The notes under the pieces: generated by a model
Database searches by the model: none
The model's input: the letters and a program-made list of their open reading frames with translations, nothing else
What the model was told of the DNA's origin: nothing
Shown: piece after piece, positions 46,916-55,627 of the stretch
Layout: the number at the start of each line of letters is the position of its first letter
Numbering within the stretch: position 1 is the first letter of the stretch
Position numbers and translations under genes: made by a program
DNA from: Variovorax sp. UMC13
GTDB lineage: Bacteria; Pseudomonadota; Gammaproteobacteria; Burkholderiales; Burkholderiaceae_C
Assembly (NCBI RefSeq): GCF_014170375.1
Contig: NZ_LZZW01000023.1
Location: 1-64,000, forward strand
DNA length: 64,000 nucleotides
Reading direction: 5' to 3'

Positions 46916-47440
46916 TCAGTGCAGGGTGTCGTTGCCGGGGGGGGTGCTGGCCAGCTTGAAGAAGCCGGTGCCGGCGGAGCCGCGGCCGATTTCTTCTTCG
47001 GTGGCTTCGCGCACCGAGCGCACCGTGAGGTCCAGGCGCAGCGCGATGCCGGCCAGGGGGTGGTTGCCGTCGAGCACCAGGTGGTCGGGGTAGACCTCGG
47101 CGACGGTGTAGATCGCGTCTTTCACGATGTCGGGGTTGACCCCGGCCGGCAGGGCCGCGCCGTCGAAGGTCATGCCTTCGTCGGTGCCTTCGGGGAACAG
47201 CGCGCGCGGCTCGAGGAACAGCAGCTGGTCGTTGAAGTCGCCGAAAGCCTGCTCGGGCTCGAGCTGCAGTTGCACCCGGGCGCCCGGCTCATGGCCCTGG
47301 AGCACGGCCTCGATCGCGTCGAAGAGATCGTCGCCGCCCACCAGGAACTCCACCGGTTCGTCGAGCACGTCCAGCACGTCGCCGAGGGTGTCCTTGATCG
47401 TCCATGTGAGGCCGACCACGCATTGTTCAGAAATTTCCAT
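46916..47440 (-). CDS. slyD: FKBP-type peptidyl-prolyl isomerase, SlyD-like
   Basis: 174 residues. The FKBP core is split by an insert-in-flap domain. Segments such as DEPVEFLVGGDDLFDAIEAVLQGHEPG and the Phe-rich LEPEQAFGDFNDQLLFLE fit SlyD. The histidine-rich metal-binding tail of E. coli SlyD is missing. It acts as a chaperone and proline isomerase in the cytoplasm. Its ATG is only 14 bases from the start of the divergent cupin gene. Confidence 0.85.
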   Translation of the reverse strand: MEISEQCVVGLTWTIKDTLGDVLDVLDEPVEFLVGGDDLFDAIEAVLQGHEPGARVQLQLEPEQAFGDFNDQLLFLEPRALFPEGTDEGMTFDGAALPAGVNPDIVKDAIYTVAEVYPDHLVLDGNHPLAGIALRLDLTVRSVREATEEEIGRGSAGTGFFKLASTPPGNDTLH

Positions 47441-47454
47441 TGCAGAATTCTCCC

Positions 47455-48585
47455 ATGGACCTTCATTCCCCTCTACCGCTCCTGGGCGGGCTCACGCCGG
47501 CGCAATTCATGCGCCGCCATTGGCAGAAAAAACCCTTGCTGGTGCGCCAGGCCATGCCCGGCATGCTGCCGCCGGTCGAACGCGGCGCGCTGTTCGCGCT
47601 GGCCGGCTCGGAAGACGTGGAGTCGCGGCTGGTGCGCCAGACGGCCAAGGGCTGGTCGCTGCGCCACGGTCCCTTTCCGCGGCGCGCGCTGCCGCCGCTG
47701 CAGCAGCCGGGCTGGTCGCTGCTGGTGCAGGGCGTGGACCTGCACCACGAGGGCGCCCATGCGCTGATGCGGCAGTTCGGCTTCCTGCCCGACGCGCGGC
47801 TCGACGACCTGATGATCAGCTACGCCAGCGACACCGGCGGCGTGGGCCCGCATTTCGACAGCTACGACGTGTTCCTGCTGCAGGCCAGCGGCCGGCGCCG
47901 CTGGTCGATCGGCCGCCAGCGCGACCTCGAACTGCAGCCCGGCGTGCCGCTCAAGATCCTGCAGAACTTCGAGCCTGAAGAGAGCTTCGTGCTCGAGCCG
48001 GGCGACATGCTCTACCTGCCGCCGCGCTATGCGCACGACGGCGTGGCCGTGGGCGACGACTGCATGACCTGCTCGATCGGCCTGCGCTCGCCGGCCGCCG
48101 CGCCGCTGGGCGCCGACCTGCTGGCGCGCATCGCCGAGGCCCAGGCCGACGAACTGCAGGACATCCCGGCGGTGCACTACCGCGATCCCTCGCAGGAGGC
48201 GGTGGACCGCCCCGCGGCCATGCCGGCCGAGCTGCAATCCTTCGCGCGCAAGGCGGTCGAGGCCGCGCTGCGCGACCCCGATGCGATCGACCGCGCGCTG
48301 GGCGAATCGATGACCGAGCCCAAGTCCAACGTGTGGTTCGATGCGGGCGAACTGCCCGAGCGGCTCGAGGGCGTGCGGCTCGACCGGCGCACGCGCATGC
48401 TCTACGACGCGCGCCATCTCTACATCAACGGCGAGAGCTTCCGCGCGGGCGGCCGCGACGCGACGCTGATGCGCCGGCTGGCCGACCAGCGCGGGCTCGA
48501 TGCGCGCGATTTGTCGCGTGCCAGCGAGGATGCGCTGGCGCTGCTGGGCGACTGGTGCGAGGCGGGCTGGGCCCATGCTGTCTGA
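47455..48585 (+). CDS. roxA: Cupin/JmjC-type ribosomal protein L16 arginine hydroxylase (YcfD/RoxA-like)
   Basis: 376 residues. The 2-oxoglutarate/Fe(II) site is visible as HFD in GGVGPHFDSYDVFLLQ and a distal His in PPRYAHDGV. The RRWSIGRQ segment and the C-terminal winged region are typical of the YcfD-like ROX family. E. coli YcfD hydroxylates an Arg of ribosomal protein L16. Start codons of this gene and slyD are 14 bases apart on opposite strands, so promoters overlap. The next gene overlaps its end by 11 bases. Confidence 0.88.
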   Translation: MDLHSPLPLLGGLTPAQFMRRHWQKKPLLVRQAMPGMLPPVERGALFALAGSEDVESRLVRQTAKGWSLRHGPFPRRALPPLQQPGWSLLVQGVDLHHEGAHALMRQFGFLPDARLDDLMISYASDTGGVGPHFDSYDVFLLQASGRRRWSIGRQRDLELQPGVPLKILQNFEPEESFVLEPGDMLYLPPRYAHDGVAVGDDCMTCSIGLRSPAAAPLGADLLARIAEAQADELQDIPAVHYRDPSQEAVDRPAAMPAELQSFARKAVEAALRDPDAIDRALGESMTEPKSNVWFDAGELPERLEGVRLDRRTRMLYDARHLYINGESFRAGGRDATLMRRLADQRGLDARDLSRASEDALALLGDWCEAGWAHAV

Positions 48586-49054
48586 CGGTCCCTTCGACGG
48601 CCGCGAGGCCTTCCAGGCGCAGCTGCAGGCCGCCTTCGCCGCCGCTGCGCAAGAGGGCTGGCGCGAGATCGTGCTGAGCGACCCCGACTTCGCCGACTGG
48701 CCCCTGGGCGAGCGCGCCAGCATCGCGGCGCTGCAGGCCTGGGCCGCGAGCGGGCGCCGCCTGGTGCTGCTGGCCGAGGGCTTCGGCGTCTTCGATCGCG
48801 CCCATGCGCGCTTCGTCGAATGGCGCCGGCTCTGGAGCCACATCGTCGAGGCGCGGGCCTGCAGCGGCAGCGGCGCGCCCGCGGTGCCCAGCGCGGTCTG
48901 GACACCGACCTGGTCGCTGCACCGCATCGACCCCGAGCGCAGCCGGGGCGTGTGCACCCGCCAGCCCGAGCGCCAGCGTGTGCTGCGCGAGCGCATCGAC
49001 GAATGTCTGAGGCAGTCGCGGCCGGCCTTCGCGGCCTCGACACTGGGCTTGTAA
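48575..49054 (+). CDS. Protein of unknown function downstream of roxA
   Basis: 159 residues from ATG 48575. No firm family. WREIVLSDPDFADWPLGERASIAAL and ASGRRLVLLAEGFGVFDRAHARFVEWRRLW give an alpha/beta pattern that faintly resembles a single phospholipase-D-like repeat without HKD. Soluble, cytoplasmic, no signal. The 11-base overlap with roxA argues for co-translation. Confidence 0.65.
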   Translation: MLSDGPFDGREAFQAQLQAAFAAAAQEGWREIVLSDPDFADWPLGERASIAALQAWAASGRRLVLLAEGFGVFDRAHARFVEWRRLWSHIVEARACSGSGAPAVPSAVWTPTWSLHRIDPERSRGVCTRQPERQRVLRERIDECLRQSRPAFAASTLGL

Positions 49055-49135
49055 GCCGAGGCCGCGCTCACATTTGGAAGCACCGATGCAGGCCTAGAAT
49101 TTTTGTTCCTGTCCATCGTTCCAAAGGAGATAGCA

Positions 49136-49408
49136 ATGAACAAGTCCGTCCTGCTCGCCGCCGTGATCGCTGCCGCCGCGCTCAGCGCCTGTGGCAAGAA
49201 AGAGGAGCCGGCGCCCGCGGTCGTGACCCCGCCGCCCGCGGCCGTGACGCCGGCACCCGCATCGCCCAGCACGCCACCCGCCGGCACCATGGCACCGTCC
49301 GCCTCGGATCCGGCCGCGGCCACGCCGTCGCCCTCGGCTTCCTCGGCGCTCGATGCCGCCAACGCCGCGACCGAAGCGGCGCGCAACGCCGCCTCCGCGC
49401 CCAAGTGA
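49136..49408 (+). CDS. Small Pro/Ala-rich lipoprotein
   Basis: 90 residues from the ATG at 49136, with aaaggaga 6 bases upstream. Lipobox AALSAC, then a charged CGKKEEP and a long Pro/Ala/Thr-rich extended region (VVTPPPAAVTPAPASPSTPPA) ending in an Ala-rich helix. Outer- or inner-membrane anchored periplasmic protein; function unknown. A strong terminator follows. Confidence 0.75.
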   Translation: MNKSVLLAAVIAAAALSACGKKEEPAPAVVTPPPAAVTPAPASPSTPPAGTMAPSASDPAAATPSPSASSALDAANAATEAARNAASAPK

Positions 49409-49416
49409 TCCACCCC

Positions 49417-49462
49417 GCATGAAAAAGCCCGCCCGGTGCGAACCGGGCGGGCTTTTTCATGC
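49417..49462. terminator. Strong bidirectional terminator
   Basis: Perfect 21-bp arms (49417-49437 and 49442-49462) around a gcga tetraloop, with a GC-rich core flanked by A5 and T5. It lies between the convergent lipoprotein and small membrane protein genes. Confidence 0.9.
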
Positions 49463-49476
49463 GGGCGACGGGTGGC

Positions 49477-49647
49477 TCAGGACGGATCCTTGCCCCGCGT
49501 GCGGCCGACCGCGCTGAAGATGCCGATCCCCAGCACGATGAGGGCGCCGATGCCGATGTACAGCGTGGGCACGCCGGCCACCGAGGCACCCCAGACGAGG
49601 CCGGCCAGGAAGATCAGGAAACCGATCATGTAGAGCGCGAAGGACAT
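49477..49647 (-). CDS. Small two-helix membrane protein
   Basis: A 56-residue frame, too short for many ORF cutoffs: start ATG at 49647 with an aaggagagaga site 4 bases upstream, stop TGA at 49477. Two hydrophobic segments (YMIGFLIFLAGLVWGA and LYIGIGALIVLGIGIFSA) and a basic end (GRTRGKDPS). The ribosome-binding site, hydrophobic pattern and terminator placement support it as real. Function unknown. Confidence 0.75.
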   Translation of the reverse strand: MSFALYMIGFLIFLAGLVWGASVAGVPTLYIGIGALIVLGIGIFSAVGRTRGKDPS

Positions 49648-49736
49648 GGTTCTCTCTCCTTAAAAGGTGAGCCAGCCTGCCTGCCCCGGCGCGCCGCGGA
49701 CCGGCGCCTTCGTCGCCAATCCGTGTGGGAGGCTGC

Positions 49737-50711
49737 TTACCGCGAAGCCGTCGCGCCGGCTTCCTGGCTGGCCGCGTCGAGCAGCGCGATCGAGGCCGCA
49801 TCGAGCTTCAGGGTGGCCGCGCGCGTGAGTTCGTCGAGTTGCGCGACCGAGGTGGCGCTGGCGATCGGCGCGGTGATGCCCGGGCGTGCGATCTGCCAGG
49901 CGATGGCCGCCTGCGCGGGCGTGACGCCGTGCGTCTTCGCCACGCCGTCGAGCGCGGCCAGGATGCGCAGCCCGCGTTCGTTGAGGTACTTCTTGGTCGT
50001 GTTGGCGCCGCGCGCGCTCTTGGCCGCATCGGCCTCGCTGCGGTACTTGCCGGTGAGGAAGCCGGCCGCGAGCGCGTAGAAGTTGATCACGCCCACGCCG
50101 CGTTCGACGCACAAGGGTTCGAGCGCGTCCTCGAACACCGCGCGGTCGTAGAGGTTGTAGAGCGGCTGCAGGCTCTCGTAGCGCGGGATGCCCAGCCGCT
50201 CGGACACGTCCAGCGCCTCGGCCAGGCGCGGCGCCGTGAAGTTCGAGGCGCCGATGGCGCGCACCTTGCCGGCCTTGATCAGCGCGGCGAAGGCCTCGAG
50301 CGTCTCTTCCAGCGGCGTGTTCGCATCGTCGTCGTGCGACTGGTAGAGGTCGATGTGGTCGGTCTTGAGCCGCTGCAGCGAAGCATCGACCGCCTCGCGG
50401 ATGTAAGCCGCCGAGAGTCCCACCTTGTCGTCGCCCATCGGCTTGCCGACCTTGGTCGCGAGCACCACGCGGTTGCGCTTGCCGCTCTGGCGGAACCACT
50501 TGCCGATGATCGTCTCCGACTCGCCGCCCGTGTGGCCCGGCACCCATCGCGAGTAGACGTCGGCGGTGTCGACGAAGTTGAAGCCGGCGTCGAGCCAGGC
50601 GTCGAGCAGGCGGAAGGACTGGGCCTCGTCCACGGTCCAGCCGAAGACGTTGCCGCCGAAGGCGAGGGGCGAGACCTGCAGGTCGGAACGGCCGAGGGCG
50701 CGAAGTTGCAT
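49737..50711 (-). CDS. Aldo/keto reductase
   Basis: 324 residues. The catalytic tetrad is visible: Asp and Tyr in FVDTADVYS, Lys in VLATKVG and His in LYQSHDDD. GASNFTAPRLAEAL and the late IAPIASATSVAQLDE (NADP-phosphate region) complete a (beta/alpha)8 AKR close to the YajO/YghZ-type general reductases. Start at 50711, followed by RALGRSDLQVSPLAFGGNVFG. Substrate unknown. Confidence 0.9.
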   Translation of the reverse strand: MQLRALGRSDLQVSPLAFGGNVFGWTVDEAQSFRLLDAWLDAGFNFVDTADVYSRWVPGHTGGESETIIGKWFRQSGKRNRVVLATKVGKPMGDDKVGLSAAYIREAVDASLQRLKTDHIDLYQSHDDDANTPLEETLEAFAALIKAGKVRAIGASNFTAPRLAEALDVSERLGIPRYESLQPLYNLYDRAVFEDALEPLCVERGVGVINFYALAAGFLTGKYRSEADAAKSARGANTTKKYLNERGLRILAALDGVAKTHGVTPAQAAIAWQIARPGITAPIASATSVAQLDELTRAATLKLDAASIALLDAASQEAGATASR

Positions 50712-50734
50712 GGGGGTTCTCCTTGGGGGTTGGA

Positions 50735-51334
50735 TCAGACGAAGCCGACGGCGCCGAGCAGCGCACCCGCGCCCAGCAGCCACAGCAGGTGAAGGCGCGT
50801 GCGCCAGACGATCAGGGCCGCCGTGCCCGCGAGCAGCCACAGGTGCCAGGCCGGGGCCTGGCCCGCGTTGTTGCCCGAGGCCAGCACCCAGCCGGTGGCG
50901 ATCAGCAGGCCCACCACCACCGGTGCCATGCCCTGCTTGAAGGCGCGCACCGCGCGCCGCTCGCGGTTGCGATGGCCCCAGCGCGTGGCCAGGTAGGTGA
51001 GGGTGGTGCTGGGCAGCATGATGCCGACCATCGTGACCGCCAGCCCGAACAGGCCCAGCAGCCAGGCCTGCGGGCCGGCCGCGATGCCGCCGCCCGCGTT
51101 GAGCCCGACGTTCCAGCCCATCAGCGCCACGAAGAGCACGTTCGGTCCGGGCGCGGCCTGCGCGATCGCGACCGAGGAGGTGAACTGCGCGTCGGTGAGC
51201 CAGCGGTGCTGCTCGACCAGGTAGCGGTGCATGTCGGGCACGGTGGTGATGGCGCCGCTGATCGAGAGCATCGACAGCATCAGGTACTGGGCGAACAGCG
51301 CGAGCCAGTCGTGCCAGTGCATCGTGATGCTCAT
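50735..51334 (-). CDS. chrA: Chromate transporter (ChrA family), second half protein
   Basis: 199 residues, one CHR domain with about six hydrophobic segments. AQYLMLSMLSISGAITTVPDMHRYLV and the family motif VAIAQAAPGPNVLFVALMGWNVG are seen. It overlaps the partner gene by ATGA. Short-chain CHR proteins work as two-gene pairs that together resemble full ChrA; some members export chromate, others have unknown roles. Confidence 0.88.
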   Translation of the reverse strand: MSITMHWHDWLALFAQYLMLSMLSISGAITTVPDMHRYLVEQHRWLTDAQFTSSVAIAQAAPGPNVLFVALMGWNVGLNAGGGIAAGPQAWLLGLFGLAVTMVGIMLPSTTLTYLATRWGHRNRERRAVRAFKQGMAPVVVGLLIATGWVLASGNNAGQAPAWHLWLLAGTAALIVWRTRLHLLWLLGAGALLGAVGFV

Positions 51335-51921
51335 CGACCGAGCCTTCGCCAGGTCTCGCCGCAGGCGATGCCGCCGACGAAGATCAGCACCCATCCCAGC
51401 GGGATGCGCGCCAGCGCGATGGCCGTGAACACGATGCCGACGATCGCCAGGCACAGGCCGAAGCCCAGCGGGTTGCGGCGCAGCGGCGCGATCAGCTTGA
51501 TGCCGGTGGCGGCGATGAGTCCGCCGGCCACCGCGCCCATGCCGCGCAGTGCGCCCGCGACCTGCGGGTTGCCGGCGAAGTGCGCATAGAGCACGGCGAG
51601 CGCGAGGATCACGAACAGCGGCACGGTCAGCATGCCCGCCAGCGCCGCGGCTGCGCCGCGCAGGCCGAAGTGGCGGTCGCCGATCATCACCGCGAGGTTG
51701 ATCACGTTGGGCCCGGGCAGCACCTGGGCCACGGCCCAGTCTTCGAGGAACTCGTCGGGCGTGAGCCACTTCTTCTTTTCCACCAGCTCGCGCTGCACGA
51801 TGGTCAGCACGCCGCCGAAGCCCTGCAGCGCCAGCCAGGTGAAAGACAGGAACAGGTGGCGGGGGGACTGCGGTCGGGGCCGATCGGGCGCCGCGATCGC
51901 CTCCGGTGAGGGCGGGTGCAT
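51331..51921 (-). CDS. chrA: Chromate transporter (ChrA family), first half protein
   Basis: About 196 residues. TWLALQGFGGVLTIVQRELVEKKKWL and DWAVAQVLPGPNVINLAVMIG are the N-terminal CHR domain signatures. It is the upstream partner of the pair. No chromate-sensing regulator is near. Start at MHPPSPEA is favoured over longer frames, which lack membrane character. Confidence 0.88.
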   Translation of the reverse strand: MHPPSPEAIAAPDRPRPQSPRHLFLSFTWLALQGFGGVLTIVQRELVEKKKWLTPDEFLEDWAVAQVLPGPNVINLAVMIGDRHFGLRGAAAALAGMLTVPLFVILALAVLYAHFAGNPQVAGALRGMGAVAGGLIAATGIKLIAPLRRNPLGFGLCLAIVGIVFTAIALARIPLGWVLIFVGGIACGETWRRLGR

Positions 51922-52021
51922 GGCGGCGATTATCTGCGCGCCTGCGCAATGCTGCAGGCGCGGCGCGATCTCAGGCATTGCACCGACACGGACCCGACCG
52001 GCCGCCTGCAATACTGGCGAC

Positions 52022-52921
52022 ATGCAACTGCGCGCACTCCTCGAGCTCTCCAAGCAGGCCTTCCTCTCGTGGAAGAGCGATTACGCCCCGAGCATGGGCG
52101 CGGCGCTGGCCTACTACACGGTGTTTTCGGTGGCGCCCCTGCTGCTGATCGTGATCTCGGTGGCGGGCCTGGTGTTCGGCCAGGAGGCCGCGCGCGGCGA
52201 GATCTTCGCGCAGCTCTCGGGCTTGATGGGTGCCCAGGGCGCGCTGGCCGTGCAGGGCATGCTGGAGGCGGTCAACAAACCGCGCGAAGGCATCATCGCC
52301 ACCGTGATCGGCATCGGCCTGCTGATCGTCGGCGCCACCACGGTGTTCGGTGAGCTGCAGGACGCGATGGACCGCATCTGGCGCGCCCCGGCGCGCGACA
52401 CGCGCGGCGGCGTGCTGAGCCTGTTGCGGGTGCGGCTGCTGTCCTTCAGCATGATCATGGGCATCGGCTTCCTGCTGATGGTGTCGCTGGTGGCCAGCGC
52501 GGCGCTGGCGGCACTGGGCAAGTGGTGGTCGCCGGTGTTCGGCGGCTGGGCCACGCTGGCGCAGGGCGTGAACTTCGTCTTCAGCTTCGGCATGGTGACC
52601 GTGATCTTCGCGATGATCTACAAGCTCATGCCGCGGGTGAAGGTCGAGTGGCGCGACGTGTGGGTGGGCGCGGGCGTCACGGCGCTGCTGTTCACCGTCG
52701 GCAAGCACCTGATCGGCCTGTACATCGGCAAGAGCAGCGTGGCCTCGGGCTACGGCGCCGCGGGCTCGCTGGTGGTGGTGCTGGTGTGGGTCTACTACTC
52801 GGCGCAGATCTTCCTGCTGGGGGCCGAGTTCACCTGGGTCTATGCGCGCCGCTACGGCTCGATGAGGAACCTGCCCGACGTCGATGCGGCCCCGGCCACG
52901 CCGACGCGCGACGACGCCTGA
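52022..52921 (+). CDS. YihY/BrkB-family membrane protein
   Basis: 299 residues. Six hydrophobic segments and the conserved YAPSMGAALAYYTVFSVAPLLLIVISVAG, ATTVFGELQDAMDRIW, and GAAGSLVVVLVWVYYSAQIFLLGAEFTWVYA blocks identify it. Family members are inner-membrane proteins once mis-annotated as RNase BN; their role is not settled. Single gene, divergent from chrA. Confidence 0.9.
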   Translation: MQLRALLELSKQAFLSWKSDYAPSMGAALAYYTVFSVAPLLLIVISVAGLVFGQEAARGEIFAQLSGLMGAQGALAVQGMLEAVNKPREGIIATVIGIGLLIVGATTVFGELQDAMDRIWRAPARDTRGGVLSLLRVRLLSFSMIMGIGFLLMVSLVASAALAALGKWWSPVFGGWATLAQGVNFVFSFGMVTVIFAMIYKLMPRVKVEWRDVWVGAGVTALLFTVGKHLIGLYIGKSSVASGYGAAGSLVVVLVWVYYSAQIFLLGAEFTWVYARRYGSMRNLPDVDAAPATPTRDDA

Positions 52922-52929
52922 TCGGGTGC

Positions 52930-53481
52930 TCAGCCGGCGAAGCCGCCGCTGTCGAGGAAGGCCTGTTCTTCCGCGGTGGATGCGCGGCCCAGCAGGCGGT
53001 TGCGGTGCGGAAAGCGGCCGAAGCGCAGCACGATGTCCTGGTGCAGTCTGGCGAAGCGCTGGGTGTTGGCATCGAGCGTCGCATTCAGTTCGACCGAACG
53101 TTCCTGATCGGCCGGCAGTTCGGAATGCATGAAGGGCAGGTAGAAGAAGGGCCGCAGCGCGGCCTCGACCTGCCGGTCGAAGCCCGCCCTCACCGCGCGC
53201 TTCGCGAGCATCAGCGCCTGGGCGTCGGTGGCCAGCATGTGCGGGTTGTTGCGCCAGGCGTTGCGCGGAAACTGGTCGAGCAGGATCAGCAGCGCCAGCG
53301 CGCCTTCGGCGTCGTGGGCCCAGCCCTCGAGCTCGCCGCGTGCCGCGGCCTGGTGGGCGTCGGCGCACAACGCGATGAAGGCGATGTCGAAGTCGTCGTT
53401 CTTGGCGAACCAGCGCGCGGGACCGGCTTCGCGCCAGAATGCGACCACGTCGCGGGCGGAGGGAAGGGCAGGGGATGTCAT
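52930..53481 (-). CDS. DUF924 family protein
   Basis: 183 residues. DVVAFWREAGPARWFAKNDDFD at the start, LILLDQFPRNAWRNNPHMLATDAQALMLA, and FYLPFMHSELPADQERSVEL are diagnostic. The fold is all-helical TPR-like, and the biochemical role is unknown. It is convergent with the YihY gene (8-base gap) and divergent from the patatin gene. Confidence 0.88.
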   Translation of the reverse strand: MTSPALPSARDVVAFWREAGPARWFAKNDDFDIAFIALCADAHQAAARGELEGWAHDAEGALALLILLDQFPRNAWRNNPHMLATDAQALMLAKRAVRAGFDRQVEAALRPFFYLPFMHSELPADQERSVELNATLDANTQRFARLHQDIVLRFGRFPHRNRLLGRASTAEEQAFLDSGGFAG

Positions 53482-53555
53482 CGCGACATTCTTGCAGGCC
53501 CGGCGGTCAAGTCCCGGCGCCAGCGGCGGTCATGTGGCTGGTGTCCAATGAGACC

Positions 53556-54752
53556 ATGACGACGAAGAAACCCCGCACGGCCGCGCCCGTCCTTCATCCT
53601 TTCGAGGCCCGTCGCGAAGACATGCGCAATGCGCGCAAGGCGCTGGTGCTGCAGGGCGGCGGCGCGCTCGGCGCCTACCAGGCCGGGGTGTACGCCGCGC
53701 TCAGCGAGACCCGCATGAAGCCCGACTGGATCGCCGGCGTGTCGATCGGCGCCATCAACGCCGCGCTGATCGCGGGCAATGCCCCGGCCCAGCGGGTCGA
53801 CCGCCTGCGCGAGTTCTGGCACCTGGTGTCGTCCGGGGCGTCGCAGCAACTGCCCGCATGGCTCGGCGGCCGGGCCCAACAGAACCAGTGGAGCGCCACC
53901 ATGGCCTCGCTGGTGGGCATCCCCGGCTTCTTCGAGCCGCGCTGTTCGCCGCTGCTGCTGATGGGCGGGGCCGCGCCGCTGCTGAGCTACTACGACACCA
54001 CGCCGCTCAAGGCCACGCTCGAGCGGCTGGTCGACTTCGACCGCATCAACGACTGCGAGGCCCGCTTCAGCGTGGGCGCGGTCAACGTGCGCACCGGCAA
54101 CTCGGTGTACTTCGACAACACGCTGCAGCGCATCGGCCCCGAGCACATCATGGCCAGCGGCGCCTTGCCGCCGGGCTTCGCGCCGGTGCACATCGACGGC
54201 GAGGACTACTGGGACGGCGGCATCGTGTCGAACACGCCGCTGCAGTACGTGCTCGACCAGCACCCGCGCAACGAGCCGCTGGTGGTGCTGCAGGTCGACC
54301 TGTTCAACGCGCGCGGCGAGATGCCGCACACGCTGGCGGGCGTGACCGAGCGCCAGAAGGACATCACCTACTCGAGCCGCACGCGCATGAACACCGATGC
54401 GCTGGCCGCCAACATGAACCTGCAGCAGGCGATCGCCGAACTGATCTCCAAGCTGCCGCCGGCCTTGCGCAAGGACCCGAGCGTGCTCGCGGTGCAGTCG
54501 CAGCTCACGCACCAGCCCATCGACATCTTCCACCTGATCTACCGCGACAAGCCCTACGAGCTGGAGTCGAAGGACTACGAGTTCTCGCGCGCCGCGGTCG
54601 AGGAGCACTGGGACTCGGGCGCGCGCGACATGCGCACGACCCTGGCGCATCCCGAGACGCTGCGCGCCGACGCCACGGTCAACGGCGTGACCACCTTCGA
54701 CCTCGGCGAGCACGGGGCCGAGCGGATCAAGCGCCCGGGCCTGCCGGCATGA
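53556..54752 (+). CDS. Patatin-like phospholipase with DUF3734 domain
   Basis: 398 residues from ATG 53556. Oxyanion GGGALGAYQAGVY at about 33, nucleophile Ser in GVSIGAINAA, and catalytic Asp in YWDGG are intact. The C-terminal RTRMNTDAL ... FHLIYR region is the DUF3734 extension. It is cytoplasmic and may hydrolyse lipid or polyhydroxybutyrate-related esters. The next gene encodes 3-hydroxybutyrate dehydrogenase, a pairing I recall from other Burkholderiales. Confidence 0.88.
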   Translation: MTTKKPRTAAPVLHPFEARREDMRNARKALVLQGGGALGAYQAGVYAALSETRMKPDWIAGVSIGAINAALIAGNAPAQRVDRLREFWHLVSSGASQQLPAWLGGRAQQNQWSATMASLVGIPGFFEPRCSPLLLMGGAAPLLSYYDTTPLKATLERLVDFDRINDCEARFSVGAVNVRTGNSVYFDNTLQRIGPEHIMASGALPPGFAPVHIDGEDYWDGGIVSNTPLQYVLDQHPRNEPLVVLQVDLFNARGEMPHTLAGVTERQKDITYSSRTRMNTDALAANMNLQQAIAELISKLPPALRKDPSVLAVQSQLTHQPIDIFHLIYRDKPYELESKDYEFSRAAVEEHWDSGARDMRTTLAHPETLRADATVNGVTTFDLGEHGAERIKRPGLPA

Positions 54753-54775
54753 GCCAGCGATTCAGGCTCGACTAA

Positions 54776-54819
54776 GGAAGCGGCACCAGACTGGCCGCGT
54801 TGCCTCGGCTTCCCTTTTT
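54776..54819 (+). terminator. Possible terminator between patatin and dehydrogenase genes
   Basis: ggaagc (54776) pairs with gcttcc (ending 54813), with a smaller hairpin inside, followed by ttttt. Long loop, so possibly only partial termination. Confidence 0.35.
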
Positions 54820-54840
54820 CCCACCTCAAGGACATTCACC

Positions 54841-55623
54841 ATGCAACTCAAGGACAAGGTCGCCTACATCACCGGCTCGGCCAGCGGCATCGGCAAGGAA
54901 ATCGCCATCCTGTTCGCGCAGGAAGGCGCGAAGATCATCATTGCCGACCTCAACAAGGAGGCGGCCGACGCGACGGCCGCCGAGCTCAAGGCCACGGGCG
55001 CAGAGGCCATCGGCGTGGCGGTCGACGTGACCAACGAGGACCAGGTCAACGCCTCGGTCGAAGAGGGCGCGAAGGCCTTCGGCGGCATCGACATCCTGAT
55101 CAGCAATGCCGGCATCCAGATCGTGCATCCGGTGGAGGAGTTCAGCTTCGCCGACTGGAAGAAGATGCTCGCGATCCACCTCGACGGCGCCTTCCTCACC
55201 ACCAAGGCCTGCCTCAAGCACATGTACGCGCAGGGCCGCGGCGGCAGCGTGATCTACATGGGCTCGGTGCATTCCAAGGAAGCCTCGCTGCTCAAGGCGC
55301 CTTACGTGACGGCCAAGCACGGCCTGATCGGCCTGGCGAAAACGGTCGCCAAGGAAGGCGCCAAGCACGGTGTGCGCGCCAACGTGATCTGCCCGGGCTT
55401 CGTGCGCACGCCGCTGGTCGAGAAGCAGATCCCCGAGCAGGCGAAGACGCTGGGCATCAGCGAAGAGGAAGTGGTCAAGAACGTGATGCTCAAGGAGACG
55501 GTGGATGGCGAGTTCACCGCCACGGAAGACGTGGCGCGCGTGGCGCTGCTGTTCGCGGGCTTCCCGACCAATGCGCTGACCGGCCAGTCGCTGGTCGTGA
55601 GCCACGGCTGGTTCATGCAGTGA
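54841..55623 (+). CDS. bdhA: 3-hydroxybutyrate dehydrogenase (SDR)
   Basis: 260 residues. ITGSASGIGKEIA (cofactor), ISNAGIQ, YMGSVHSKEAS, and the catalytic YVTAKHG (Tyr/Lys) fit. IVHPVEEFSFADWKKMLAIHLDGAFLTTKA and LKAPYVTAKHGLIGLAKTVAKEGA match NAD-dependent D-3-hydroxybutyrate dehydrogenases. It converts 3-hydroxybutyrate, from PHB turnover, to acetoacetate. A clear inverted repeat follows the stop. Confidence 0.93.
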   Translation: MQLKDKVAYITGSASGIGKEIAILFAQEGAKIIIADLNKEAADATAAELKATGAEAIGVAVDVTNEDQVNASVEEGAKAFGGIDILISNAGIQIVHPVEEFSFADWKKMLAIHLDGAFLTTKACLKHMYAQGRGGSVIYMGSVHSKEASLLKAPYVTAKHGLIGLAKTVAKEGAKHGVRANVICPGFVRTPLVEKQIPEQAKTLGISEEEVVKNVMLKETVDGEFTATEDVARVALLFAGFPTNALTGQSLVVSHGWFMQ

Positions 55624-55627
55624 GTTG

